From an uncultured Mycoplasmatota bacterium (GTDB lineage Bacteria > Bacillota_I > Bacilli_A > RF39 > UBA660), in contig URDT01000008.1 in NCBI GenBank assembly GCA_900546745.1, positions 1 to 48,204 of the forward strand: a DNA stretch of 48,204 nt. Reading direction: 5' to 3'. Positions 14,441 through 22,479 of this stretch are shown piece after piece. Within the stretch, counting starts at the first letter, position 1, and the number at the start of each line of letters is the position of its first letter. The notes under the pieces were generated by a model that searched no databases, was not told where the DNA came from, and saw only the letters and a list, made by a program, of their open reading frames with translations. The position numbers and the translations under genes were made by a program.

Positions 14441-15049
14441 ATGATGAGTGATCAGGATAGACAAGTTTTATATAATTTATTGCAAAGTGAAAATGCTACA
14501 CCAGCACAAATAACGGCAGCTAGAGGTAGATTGATTGTTTCTTTAAATCGTGATTTAAGAGATACAAATGATGTTCAGACTATAAATAGGTTAAGAAATG
14601 AAATTAGAAATGAAATGGCACTTCACCAAAATCAATTGAATTATCGTTTACAAGAAACAAAAACGAATCATAATTTTGGTACTCAGATGATCAATGAAAT
14701 TCATTTGAAGAATAGAAAGATTGCTAACAATATTAGACAATTTAATATGTCAGAAAGACCTAGTGAGTATATAGTGAATGGAACAAGAATCGTTGGTAAT
14801 ACGATGTCAACAGCTTTTTCTATTGCGAAAACACCAATTGTAGCTACGTTAAGACTTGCTAGTTTAGCAGCTCCTGTTTTAACTTCTATTGCTGTTCAAC
14901 CACTACAAATACCAGCCTATTTATTTTCTAAATTAGTGAATCCTAATTCCAAATATAATGGACAAATTATTACGAATATGGGGAAAGAGTTAGGATATTT
15001 GATTTCTGATGGACTTGAATTAAGTTCTGAAATTGTGAGAAGAATATAA
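14441..15049 (+). CDS. Unknown protein with a hydrophobic mid-section
   Basis: About 202 residues. GAAAGGA nine bases upstream supports ATG 14441 (or 14444) rather than the ATG at 14423 that overlaps the preceding stop. Residues ~1-110 are polar and helical, with many Asn/Arg (RGRLIVSLNRDLRD, RNEIRNEMALHQNQLNY). Residues ~120-165 are moderately hydrophobic (AKTPIVATLRLASLAAPVLT), which could be membrane-associated or a packed helical hairpin. No family is recognised. Confidence 0.65.
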   Translation: MMSDQDRQVLYNLLQSENATPAQITAARGRLIVSLNRDLRDTNDVQTINRLRNEIRNEMALHQNQLNYRLQETKTNHNFGTQMINEIHLKNRKIANNIRQFNMSERPSEYIVNGTRIVGNTMSTAFSIAKTPIVATLRLASLAAPVLTSIAVQPLQIPAYLFSKLVNPNSKYNGQIITNMGKELGYLISDGLELSSEIVRRI

Positions 15050-15061
15050 AGGAGAATGTTT

Positions 15062-15340
15062 ATGGAAATTAATGAAGGATATTCCTTTACAACAGTAGAT
15101 GAGAATAATAGACAAGTAATATGTGATACCTTAGGTGTTGTTAATATTGAAGGCGAAAATCCTATTATCATTTATACAGATTATACATTAGATGAAAATC
15201 AAAAATTTAATTTATATGTTTCAAAAATAGTAAAAGAAGAAGATCATATTAAATTAGAAGAAATTGATCATTATGATATTATTCCTGAGATTAAAGCCAA
15301 AATGGACCAAATTTGGAATAATATTCAGCCAAATATATAA
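15062..15340 (+). CDS. DUF1292-like small acidic protein
   Basis: A 92-residue protein. AAAGGAG seven bases upstream fixes ATG 15062, not ATG 15056. The core (CDTLGVVNIEGENPIIIYTD, then NQKFNLYVSKI) resembles DUF1292 proteins, which are small, acidic and common in Bacillota. A DUF1292 member next to a MerR gene has no known meaning; the assignment is moderate. Confidence 0.6.
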   Translation: MEINEGYSFTTVDENNRQVICDTLGVVNIEGENPIIIYTDYTLDENQKFNLYVSKIVKEEDHIKLEEIDHYDIIPEIKAKMDQIWNNIQPNI

Positions 15341-15363
15341 TTAGTGAATCAAAGGAGGTTTGT

Positions 15364-15747
15364 ATGTTACTTCGTATTGGTGAATTTTCTAAATTATCAG
15401 GAGTACCTATTCGAACACTTAGATATTACGACGAAATTGATTTATTTAAACCGGCAGAGATCGATTTATTTACCGATTATCGATATTATAAGGAAGAACA
15501 AATAGAGGATTTAAATCTTATTAACAATTTAAAAGATGTTGGATTTTCATTAGAAGAGATAAAAAGTAATTGGAATCATTTTAATAATGAAGTAATGTTA
15601 AATAAGAAAAAAGAATTGGAACAGAAATTAGAAAATATTAATGAAAGTATTAAAAAAATTGACTATTTACGCAGTAACATAGTTGATGGTAAAATTATTC
15701 AAAAATTAAGAGAAAAAGATGATAGAAAGGTGAAAACCTTATATTAG
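15364..15747 (+). CDS. MerR-family transcriptional regulator
   Basis: A 127-residue protein. The N-terminal winged helix is clear (LRIGEFSKLSGVPIRTLRYY, DEIDLFKPAEID, YRYYKEEQIEDL), followed by a coiled-coil dimerisation helix (residues 75-115). There is no C-terminal effector domain and no metal-binding cysteine, so the inducer is unknown and a metal seems unlikely. MerR proteins untwist promoters with long spacers; such a promoter sits at 14219. RBS AAAGGAGG. Confidence 0.92.
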   Translation: MLLRIGEFSKLSGVPIRTLRYYDEIDLFKPAEIDLFTDYRYYKEEQIEDLNLINNLKDVGFSLEEIKSNWNHFNNEVMLNKKKELEQKLENINESIKKIDYLRSNIVDGKIIQKLREKDDRKVKTLY

Positions 15748-15758
15748 GAGGGAAAATA

Positions 15759-16823
15759 ATGAAAGATACAAATTTAATAATAGGTAAAAAAAATACTGGA
15801 AAAACAACATTGTTATTTCAAGAAGTAGAATATGCAATTGAAAATAATGATAATTTATTAATATATGATGATAGAGATGAATATTATAAAACATTTTCTA
15901 AAAAATTAAAGGAGAATAATTATAATGTTTTAACTTTAAATTTGAAAGACCCTACGAAATCTAATGGATTTAATCCATTATTAGTTCCATATTTACTTTA
16001 TAAGAAAAATAAATTAGATGAATCTGTTAGTATGATTAATAATTTAGCTTTAGAAATTTTTCATTCCGATAGTAACGATAGTGATCCATTTTGGGAAAAT
16101 ATGGCTTCTAATTATTTTACGGGGTTAGTATTAATTTTAATGAAAGAGGCTAGTATAGATAAAATTAATATGGGTAGTATTCAAGTTATGATGAACCAAG
16201 GAGAATTTTCTTATGGTGAGACGACTTATCTAAAAAAATATTTAGAAAATGTTGATGTAACAAGTTCTATTTATTCTTTATTATCACCAATTGTTTTCGC
16301 ACCAATGGATACCAAAGGAAGTATTATATCTGTATGTAAACAAAAATTAAATAATTACTTAATTAGAGAACAACTTTTAAATTTAATAAATACAGATCAA
16401 ATTAATTTAAAAGAAATTACACAAAAAACTGCTATTTTTATAATTGGAAATGAATCTGTTAATGATATAGCAAATATTATGATTGATCAACTAGTAAGTA
16501 TGAATAATTCATTTACATATATTTTAGATAATTTTGATACGGTAAGAAAAAATTTATCTTTTGTTAATTTATTAAAAAATGCTAGTTATAATAAAAACAA
16601 AGTTTATTTAGTTTTTCATACAGAAGAGGAATTAAAAGAAATCTATGGAAAATATATAGTTAGTCAATTTGATAATGTAATAAATATAGAAGTACCAGAT
16701 AACTTTAAAGCAATTAGGGCACCTTATAAAGAAAAAGTAATTGGTAATGATTGTGAATATCCTTTACTAAATATGACAAAACACAATTATTTTAATTTTA
16801 AAGAATTTATGGAAACTAAATAG
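15759..16823 (+). CDS. VirD4/TraG-like P-loop ATPase, stand-alone and soluble
   Basis: A 354-residue protein. Walker A is GKKNTGKTTL at about 9-18. GFNPLLVPYLLY then DPFWENMASNYFTGLVLILM matches the coupling-protein pattern (NP..., DPFW..A...L.GL). A Walker B-like YILDNFD is near residue 255. It lacks N-terminal membrane helices and any relaxase or type IV secretion partner nearby, unlike genuine conjugation coupling proteins (usually above 500 residues). AGGAGGG lies before ATG, 11 bases after merR. It may be a repurposed DNA-translocase-type ATPase of this cassette. Confidence 0.75.
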   Translation: MKDTNLIIGKKNTGKTTLLFQEVEYAIENNDNLLIYDDRDEYYKTFSKKLKENNYNVLTLNLKDPTKSNGFNPLLVPYLLYKKNKLDESVSMINNLALEIFHSDSNDSDPFWENMASNYFTGLVLILMKEASIDKINMGSIQVMMNQGEFSYGETTYLKKYLENVDVTSSIYSLLSPIVFAPMDTKGSIISVCKQKLNNYLIREQLLNLINTDQINLKEITQKTAIFIIGNESVNDIANIMIDQLVSMNNSFTYILDNFDTVRKNLSFVNLLKNASYNKNKVYLVFHTEEELKEIYGKYIVSQFDNVINIEVPDNFKAIRAPYKEKVIGNDCEYPLLNMTKHNYFNFKEFMETK

Positions 16824-16913
16824 TTTTTAAAAATTCAAAACATGAGTTTTTAGGCATCTCTTCACAAAAACCTAATAGATAAATATCTTGGCTACTTAAG
16901 GGAGGAAAATAAA

Positions 16914-17387
16914 ATGGAAAATGATATTATTGTAAAAACAAAATTAGAAGAGGTTGGCAAATACGACGTAAAAACACAATGTGTTTATGCTTATAATGAT
17001 TTAAAAAAATTAAGGGATGCAGGAATTGCTTCAAAAAATTCTGGGGTTATGGATAGTTATTCTAATGTAGTACTTAATACAGCAGGATTATATAATGATG
17101 TAGAATCATTTTATAAAGGTGTTGATGGTTATTATAGAATACTTTTTGGCAATGATGTAGAAAATGGTAAAAATGAAATTGCTCAATCTTTATCAGGTAT
17201 TGATTCTGAAGATGTATCAAAAGCCTTAAATACTTGGAATAATGATGTACGTTTAGGTTCTACAAATTCTCGTCTTAATCAAACTGAATTCTCAGAAAAA
17301 TATGGAAAGAATTTAGATTTTAGTTTATTTTCACAAGAAGAAATTGAAAGATACAGCGAATCATATAATCGTGGAAGACAAATCTAA
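16914..17387 (+). CDS. Soluble protein of unknown function, last gene of the cassette
   Basis: A 157-residue soluble, polar protein with GGGAGG before ATG. It is Asn/Tyr/Asp-rich (GVMDSYSNVVLNTAGLYNDV, then FYKGVDGYYRILFGND) and ends YNRGRQI. There is no signal peptide, helix anchor or catalytic motif. The 90-bp gap after the ATPase shows no promoter or terminator, so it may belong to the same transcript. Family not recognised. Confidence 0.65.
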   Translation: MENDIIVKTKLEEVGKYDVKTQCVYAYNDLKKLRDAGIASKNSGVMDSYSNVVLNTAGLYNDVESFYKGVDGYYRILFGNDVENGKNEIAQSLSGIDSEDVSKALNTWNNDVRLGSTNSRLNQTEFSEKYGKNLDFSLFSQEEIERYSESYNRGRQI

Positions 17388-17445
17388 AAGTTTTTAAAAA
17401 TGATTATTTAAGAATTTCTTAATGCATATCTTAATATATATTTAG

Positions 17446-17472
17446 AAAATTGGTATTATTGCCAATTTTTTT
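17446..17472 (+). terminator. Terminator closing the accessory cassette
   Basis: An 8-bp stem AAAATTGG/CCAATTTT followed by Ts. Its stem core equals that of the aspS terminator. Confidence 0.85.
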
Positions 17473-17479
17473 GATTTTG

Positions 17480-17488
17480 TGATAAAAT
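17480..17488 (+). promoter_or_regulatory. Extended -10 for the cation exchanger gene
   Basis: TGATAAAAT lies 25 bases before the ATG, directly after the terminator. No clear -35. Confidence 0.5.
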
Positions 17489-17512
17489 AAATTAAAGATA
17501 AGGAGAATCAAT

Positions 17513-18466
17513 ATGATTTTAAATGTTTTTTTATTAGTAATAGGATTTATTATATTAATTAAAGGAGCCGATATATTTGTAGATGGTGCTAGTTCTGTAG
17601 CTGGAAATTTTAAAGTGTCAAAAATGTTGATAGGATTAACCATTGTTGCTTTTGGAACTAGTGCACCTGAATTTGCTGTTAGTGTTAAATCATTACTATC
17701 TGGTAATGGAGATATTGTTTTAGGAAACGTAATAGGAAGTAATATCTTAAATATCCTGTTAATTTTGGGAGTAAGTTCTTTATTCCATTCTCTAAATGTA
17801 AAAAATAATACAGTAAAAAAAGAATTACCAATTACGTTATTATTTACAACTTTATTTGTCGTATTATTGTCTGATCATTTATTTGATAATAAAATTCCAA
17901 ATGCTTTTACAAGAAGTGATGGTTTTGTATTGTTATTATTTTTCTCAGTATTTATTTATTATTTAATAGCTATGGCGAGAAATAAAATTGAAGAACAATC
18001 AAAAGAAAAGTATATGTCTATTGGAAAGGCTTTTGCTTATACAATAGGTGGTATTGTAATGATTGTTTTAGGAAGTAATTTTGTTGTTGATTCAGCTTCT
18101 TTTATTGCCTCATCATTAGGTGTAAGTGAAAAATTAATTAGTTTAACAATTATTGCTCTTGGAACATCATTACCAGAACTTGTAACGTCTATTACAGCAA
18201 CAAGAAAGGGCGAATATGATATAGCAATTGGAAATGTAGTAGGAAGTAATATATTTAATATTGGTATTGTAATTGGATTACCAGTTGCTATATTTGGTGG
18301 TATTTCTCATATTAATTTTAATGTTATTGATTTAATAGTGATGTTAGTAAGTGCTCTTTTATTGTTTATATTTTCTTATAATGACTATAAGATTTCAAAA
18401 CGAGAAGGAATTATTTTCTTATTGCTATTTGTAATTTATTACAGTTATATTATTTATATTGGTTAG
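17513..18466 (+). CDS. Calcium/sodium antiporter (CaCA family, YrbG-like)
   Basis: A membrane exchanger moving Ca2+ against Na+ or H+. This 317-residue protein has the family's inverted alpha repeats. Repeat 1 has GTSAPEFAVS and GNVIGSNILN; repeat 2 has GTSLPELVTS and GNVVGSNIFN. The conserved acidic residues of GTSxPE are intact in both. About ten membrane segments are arranged in two halves around a polar loop (NKIEEQSKEKYM). AAGGAGAA precedes ATG. It is a single-gene unit between two terminators. Confidence 0.93.
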   Translation: MILNVFLLVIGFIILIKGADIFVDGASSVAGNFKVSKMLIGLTIVAFGTSAPEFAVSVKSLLSGNGDIVLGNVIGSNILNILLILGVSSLFHSLNVKNNTVKKELPITLLFTTLFVVLLSDHLFDNKIPNAFTRSDGFVLLLFFSVFIYYLIAMARNKIEEQSKEKYMSIGKAFAYTIGGIVMIVLGSNFVVDSASFIASSLGVSEKLISLTIIALGTSLPELVTSITATRKGEYDIAIGNVVGSNIFNIGIVIGLPVAIFGGISHINFNVIDLIVMLVSALLLFIFSYNDYKISKREGIIFLLLFVIYYSYIIYIG

Positions 18467-18488
18467 CATTTATTATGCTAATTTTTTT
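18463..18488 (+). terminator. Terminator of the cation exchanger
   Basis: A 7-bp stem TTAGCAT/ATGCTAA plus a T run, overlapping the stop codon. Confidence 0.85.
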
Positions 18489-18500
18489 ATAAAAAAAAGA

Positions 18501-19178
18501 CTAAAATTTTAATCTTTTATGGTACTCTTCTAAAGTTATATTATTTTCATGAATGATTTTTGCCACATCTTTTCCTACATATCGATAATGCCATGGTTCA
18601 TATTTAAATCCTGTAATATTTTTTTTATTTTTAGGATATCTTAAAATAAAACCATATTTATAAGCATTTTCTTTCATCCAAATAAATTCTTCTGTTGTTT
18701 CAAAGTCACTATATTTTCCAATACTTCCTTCTATATCTATAACAAGACCTGTTTGATGTTCTGAGTGCCCTGGTTTAGCAGATGCTTCTAAAGCTTTTTT
18801 TTCTCCTAAAGTTCTTACATAATAATTGTATAATTCTTCTTGATAAAAATAGCTTCTGTAACTAGATACAGCTATGATTTTATATCCTTGTTTTCTAGCC
18901 TCTAAACACATTTCTTCAAAATTTAAAGCTGCTTCTTGCCTTAAAAATTTATCTTCATTCGCACAGATTAAGCTTAATTTAACTAAATCATTTGGAATAT
19001 AATTTTTATCTAACTGATGGTTTTTATTTACTAATACATCAATAGAATCTGGATTTTTAACTTTTTTGATATTTTTATAAAAATGATTGCCAAATAGGTT
19101 AATATTTCTTGTAAAAAAGAAAATAATTAGCGAGATTAAAAGAAAATAGAAGAAAAATTTAAATAGTTTTAATCCCAT
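18501..19178 (-). CDS. VanY-type D-Ala-D-Ala carboxypeptidase, copy 1
   Basis: A zinc peptidase that trims the terminal D-Ala of peptidoglycan stem peptides outside the cell. It has 225 residues from the ATG with GGTGAT just before it, an N-terminal membrane helix (about 6-22), then the M15B/VanY domain. The first zinc motif is SEHQTGLVIDI; the second site is EPWHYRYVG, with Glu as catalytic base and His as ligand. It is the shortest of three paralogues and lacks most of the N-terminal stalk seen in copies 2 and 3. All run on the minus strand. Confidence 0.9.
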   Translation of the reverse strand: MGLKLFKFFFYFLLISLIIFFFTRNINLFGNHFYKNIKKVKNPDSIDVLVNKNHQLDKNYIPNDLVKLSLICANEDKFLRQEAALNFEEMCLEARKQGYKIIAVSSYRSYFYQEELYNYYVRTLGEKKALEASAKPGHSEHQTGLVIDIEGSIGKYSDFETTEEFIWMKENAYKYGFILRYPKNKKNITGFKYEPWHYRYVGKDVAKIIHENNITLEEYHKRLKF

Positions 19179-19220
19179 AGATATCACCACTATAGTATAT
19201 GAAAAAATGTGAAATAGTTT

Positions 19221-20312
19221 CTATTTCACATAATATTCATAGTATTCTTCAAATGTTAAATCTTCATCATGAATTTGTTTTGCCACATCTTTTCCTACAT
19301 AACGATAGTGCCATGCTTCATAAATATAACCTGTAATATTTTCTTTCCCTTTAGGGTATCTTAAGATGAAACCATATTTATAAGCATTTTCTTTCATCCA
19401 AGTAAATTCCTTTGTACTTTCAAAAGTTCCTAATGTTGTAGTGGAAGTAGTAACATCAAAAGCAAGACCTGTTTGATGCTCTGAATATCCTGGTCTAGCA
19501 GAATAAGTATCTGCTTTACTGTATCCATCTTGAGCTGCATATCTTTCATATAAACCATTTTGAGTAGTATAACTTCTATATGGAGAACGAATATAAAGAT
19601 TCATTCCTTCTTCTTTTGCAGCATTAAACATTTCTATATAAGCTTCATAAACTGTTTTTTCTAGTTGTAAAGGTTTTCCATATTTTGAATCAATTGTTAC
19701 TAAATTATCTGGTACATAATCACTTTTAAGTTTGTGATATTTATTAACAAGAATTAAATATCCTTTTGATAAATCAGTTTCTTCTACATTGGTATAGTAA
19801 TCATAATCACGATTACTATTGACCATTGTAATAATATAATTCAATTCAGATTCTCCATCACTAAATTCAATAGTTGAATTTTGCTTATAGTTTAGATAAC
19901 GATCTAGATTTTCCATAACAAAATACTTTTGCTTTATGAAAGCTACAGCCTCATCTGTATATTGAATGTCTTTTTTATAAAAGTTATGATTTACAATATA
20001 AATAATATCTTGAATATCGAAATTATATAAATTTAAAAATTCTATATAAGAATTTATATTTTCTTCTTTAAAATCTTTTTCTTGAATTAAACTAATTATT
20101 TTTTCATTATAATCATAATTTAAAATAATTTCAGGATTTTTTAATGTTTCTATAATTTTAATATCATTTTCAGAATAACCTAGATTACTTAATTTAGAGC
20201 TAGTGGTTATTGTTTCCGGCTTTTTTTTATTACTTTGTATAGCAAAATGGATTCCTATAACAGATCCAGTTATTACTAAAACAATTATTATTGATAAAAA
20301 TATTTTTTTCAT
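19221..20312 (-). CDS. VanY-type D-Ala-D-Ala carboxypeptidase, copy 2
   Basis: A 363-residue paralogue. It has a signal-anchor at 4-25, then an extended stalk of about 170 residues (LGYSENDIKIIETLKNPE and RYLNYKQN motifs) before the catalytic M15B domain. Zinc and catalytic motifs are intact: YSEHQTGLAFDV and EAWHYRYVG. The C-terminus EEYYEYYVK resembles copy 3. It lies 42 bases upstream of copy 1, so it is probably co-transcribed. The stalk motif GYxxxxIxxI recurs in copy 3. Confidence 0.92.
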   Translation of the reverse strand: MKKIFLSIIIVLVITGSVIGIHFAIQSNKKKPETITTSSKLSNLGYSENDIKIIETLKNPEIILNYDYNEKIISLIQEKDFKEENINSYIEFLNLYNFDIQDIIYIVNHNFYKKDIQYTDEAVAFIKQKYFVMENLDRYLNYKQNSTIEFSDGESELNYIITMVNSNRDYDYYTNVEETDLSKGYLILVNKYHKLKSDYVPDNLVTIDSKYGKPLQLEKTVYEAYIEMFNAAKEEGMNLYIRSPYRSYTTQNGLYERYAAQDGYSKADTYSARPGYSEHQTGLAFDVTTSTTTLGTFESTKEFTWMKENAYKYGFILRYPKGKENITGYIYEAWHYRYVGKDVAKQIHDEDLTFEEYYEYYVK

Positions 20313-20340
20313 ACCATCACCAAGTTTATTATAGTCTAAT

Positions 20341-20366
20341 TAAAAAGGAAAGTAAATTACTTTCCT
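20341..20366 (-). terminator. Minus-strand terminator behind the vanY remnant
   Basis: GGAAAGTAA/TTACTTTCC with a 1-base loop, followed on the minus strand by TTTTT. Confidence 0.75.
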
Positions 20367-20370
20367 TCTA

Positions 20371-20427
20371 TTAGTAAACATAATATTCATCATAAGTAAT
20401 ATTTTCTTTATGATTTATTTTGATGAA
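20371..20427 (-). pseudogene. 3'-terminal remnant of a fourth vanY gene
   Basis: The last 17-18 codons read KINHKENITYDEYYVY and stop. They match the end of copy 3 (IHKENITYDEYYAYY) closely at DNA and protein level. The catalytic part is absent. A terminator follows. The remnant lies directly beside the structured small-ORF locus, which may mark the place where the gene was lost. Confidence 0.8.
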
Positions 20428-20455
20428 AAAATTTTTTAAAGAGTTTATCTTAATA

Positions 20456-20484
20456 TTGTAAAAAGAACAAATGTTTGCTAAAAT
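20456..20484 (+). promoter_or_regulatory. Promoter of the structured small-ORF RNA
   Basis: TTGTAA, 17-bp spacer, TAAAAT with TGC upstream (extended -10). The predicted start, near 20490, coincides with the first base of the long inverted repeat. Confidence 0.75.
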
Positions 20485-20489
20485 GTTTT

Positions 20490-20722
20490 AGGAACATTTA
20501 ATGTGAGTGTCATCCTCCATTCTTTTAGAAAGGAGGCAGATATTAATGAATTTTAAAACTTTTATTTTAAAAGTACTTAGATTCATATGTATCATTCTAT
20601 TACTATCTACCTTGTTGGTACTAGCAATAAAAAAATAGACACTCTTCAGCATTGATAGAGTGTCAAAACTATTTCATTAGAGGTGACATTCACTTGCAAC
20701 AATTAAATGTTCCTCTTTTTTT
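20490..20722 (+). ncRNA. Self-complementary ~230-nt RNA carrying a tiny ORF (type I toxin-like)
   Basis: The 5' end AGGAACATTTAA (20490-20501) is a perfect inverted repeat of 20703-20714, followed by a T run. Immediately inside, 20503-20517 pairs with 20680-20693 over 14 bp with one bulge and one G-U. CCTCC at 20514-20518 can alternatively pair with the Shine-Dalgarno GGAGG at 20532-20536. An 8-bp hairpin (GACACTCT/AGAGTGTC, 20638-20664) follows the stop codon. End-to-end pairing plus a blocked RBS and a hydrophobic mini-ORF are typical of type I toxin mRNAs. A MITE-like insertion with terminal repeats is the main alternative. Confidence 0.6.
20546..20638 (+). CDS. 30-residue hydrophobic peptide (toxin-like)
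   Basis: ATG at 20546 is nine bases after AAAGGAGG. The peptide starts MNFKTFILKVLRF, has a hydrophobic helix (ICIILLLSTLLVLAI) and ends KK. That is the size and layout of membrane-acting type I toxins, with a basic N-terminus, one helix and a charged tail. No known family is claimed. It is encoded within the self-complementary RNA, convergent to vanY copy 3 and its remnant. No antisense promoter was clearly visible. Confidence 0.6.
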   Translation: MNFKTFILKVLRFICIILLLSTLLVLAIKK

Positions 20723-20808
20723 ATTTTATGCAAATTTTCTTGCTAAATACATACTAACACAAACAGAAACTCTTATCAAGTTCTTGTTTTATATTTTCTA
20801 TAAATAAT

Positions 20809-21756
20809 TTATTTTTCTTCTATATAGTAAGCATAATACTCATCATAAGTAATATTTTCTTTATGGATTTTTTCTGCAATTTCTTTTCCAACATAACGGT
20901 AATGCCAAGATTCATAATCGTAACCAGTAATATCTGTTTTGTCTTTTGGATATCTTAGAATAAATCCATATTTATAAGCATTTTTTTGTAGCCATTTAAA
21001 TTCATCTGTTTCTTCAAAATCATTCATATTAGAATTGTAGGTAACAATATCTAAAGTAAATCCTGTTTGATGTTCTGAATATCCGGCTCTAGCAGCTACA
21101 CTATCTGCCCATTCTTCACTATTTGCTGCTGCATAATTATTCCAAAGTCTTTCTTGAAATTCATAATCACGATAAGAAGAGGTGATAATTAAACTTAAAT
21201 TTTCTTTTTTTGCAGCTGTCCACATATTTTTAAAAGCATTATAAACTTCTTCAATAATTTCATTGCTTCCATAAGCATAAGTATTTTTAACTTCTACAAT
21301 ATTATCAGGTGTATAATCTTTCGTTAAATAATGAAATTTATTGACTAACATAAGTTCTTTTTTCGAAGTATCTGTTTTTTCTACAGCATCTTCATCATAC
21401 CATTCATAATCTGCTTTAACATTTACAATACTTACAATGTGGGATGGTTTATCGCTTTTATTTTCTTTGTAATAAGCTAAATATCGATCAAGGTTTTTAA
21501 AAATAAAATATTTTTGTTTCATAAATGTGATAATTTGTTTATCATAATCACGATTTAAAATATCCTTAATTTCACTTTCATCTCGTTTTAAAATGACTTC
21601 GATTTGTTCTTGATCATATCCAATTTTTTTTAGTTTGTAAGGATTACTTGTAATATATCCAATATATTTTGTAATTCCAACGATTAAAATAACAAAGAAA
21701 ACAATAAGACCTACAACATAATATACAGATTTTTTAATTTTTCTTTTTTTCTTCAT
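20809..21756 (-). CDS. VanY-type D-Ala-D-Ala carboxypeptidase, copy 3
   Basis: A 315-residue paralogue. It has a basic N-terminus (MKKKRKIKKS), a membrane helix at 10-32, a stalk of about 110 residues and the M15B domain. Motifs YSEHQTGFTLDI and ESWHYRYVG keep the zinc ligands and catalytic Glu. The stalk block FMKQKYFIFKNLDRYLAYYK aligns with copy 2, which shows common descent by duplication. It is transcribed divergently from the DUF2179 gene. Confidence 0.92.
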   Translation of the reverse strand: MKKKRKIKKSVYYVVGLIVFFVILIVGITKYIGYITSNPYKLKKIGYDQEQIEVILKRDESEIKDILNRDYDKQIITFMKQKYFIFKNLDRYLAYYKENKSDKPSHIVSIVNVKADYEWYDEDAVEKTDTSKKELMLVNKFHYLTKDYTPDNIVEVKNTYAYGSNEIIEEVYNAFKNMWTAAKKENLSLIITSSYRDYEFQERLWNNYAAANSEEWADSVAARAGYSEHQTGFTLDIVTYNSNMNDFEETDEFKWLQKNAYKYGFILRYPKDKTDITGYDYESWHYRYVGKEIAEKIHKENITYDEYYAYYIEEK

Positions 21757-21833
21757 AGTATCACCTTAAAATTATTATAAACAAAAAATGGTAAAAAAAC
21801 AATAAAATTAGACATAATAATAATGGTGATAGA

Positions 21834-22352
21834 ATGGAATTATTATATCTTTGTCTTAAAATATTTTTTGTACGTATTTTGGATGTTTCTTTAGGAACTG
21901 TTCGTTCTATTGTAACATTGAAGGGAAAATTAAAAACAGCTAGTATTATTGGATTTTTTGAAATACTAGTATGGTTTGTAGTAGTTAAAGAAGCTTTAAA
22001 TACAGATAATAATAGTATTTTTATAGCAATATCATATTCTTTAGGATTTGCAACAGGAACCTATATTGGAGGATTTATTTCTGATAAATGCATTCGAATC
22101 AAATTAGGAGTTCAAGCTATTTTAACTAGTCAAAATGATTTATTAGTGGATAAAATTCGTGAGGAAGGTTTTGCTGTTAGTGTTTTAGATGTAAAAGGAA
22201 AAAATAAAAAAGATTTAAAATATATGTTATTTATTGAAATTGATAGCAACCGATTAGAACATTTAAAAACATTGATTCATGCTTTAGATGAGAAAGCATT
22301 CATTGTAGTAAATGAAACGAAATATGTCCATAATGGTTATTTTGCTAAATAA
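21834..22352 (+). CDS. UPF0316 / DUF2179 membrane protein
   Basis: A 172-residue protein. The N-terminal half has three membrane segments with the UPF0316 hallmark (FFVRILDVSLGTVRSIVTLKG) and GFATGTYIGGFISDK. The C-terminal half is the soluble DUF2179 domain (AILTSQNDLLVDKIREEGFA, ending HNGYFAK), possibly ligand-binding. The length fits the family. RBS GGTGAT. Function is uncharacterised in the family. Confidence 0.88.
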   Translation: MELLYLCLKIFFVRILDVSLGTVRSIVTLKGKLKTASIIGFFEILVWFVVVKEALNTDNNSIFIAISYSLGFATGTYIGGFISDKCIRIKLGVQAILTSQNDLLVDKIREEGFAVSVLDVKGKNKKDLKYMLFIEIDSNRLEHLKTLIHALDEKAFIVVNETKYVHNGYFAK

Positions 22353-22479
22353 TAATACGAAATAGATACTTTTAAGACTATTAAAAATTGAAATTAGTAA
22401 ATTGTTGTATGTTAAATTTAAAAAATATGAATTTGTGTTACAAAATAAAATTTGTTAATTTATCAATCTAGGTGAATTA

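Noticed and set aside
15759..16823. Conjugative element core (coupling protein of an ICE)
   Set aside because: No relaxase, VirB4, integrase or att repeats in the flanks, and the ATPase lacks membrane helices.
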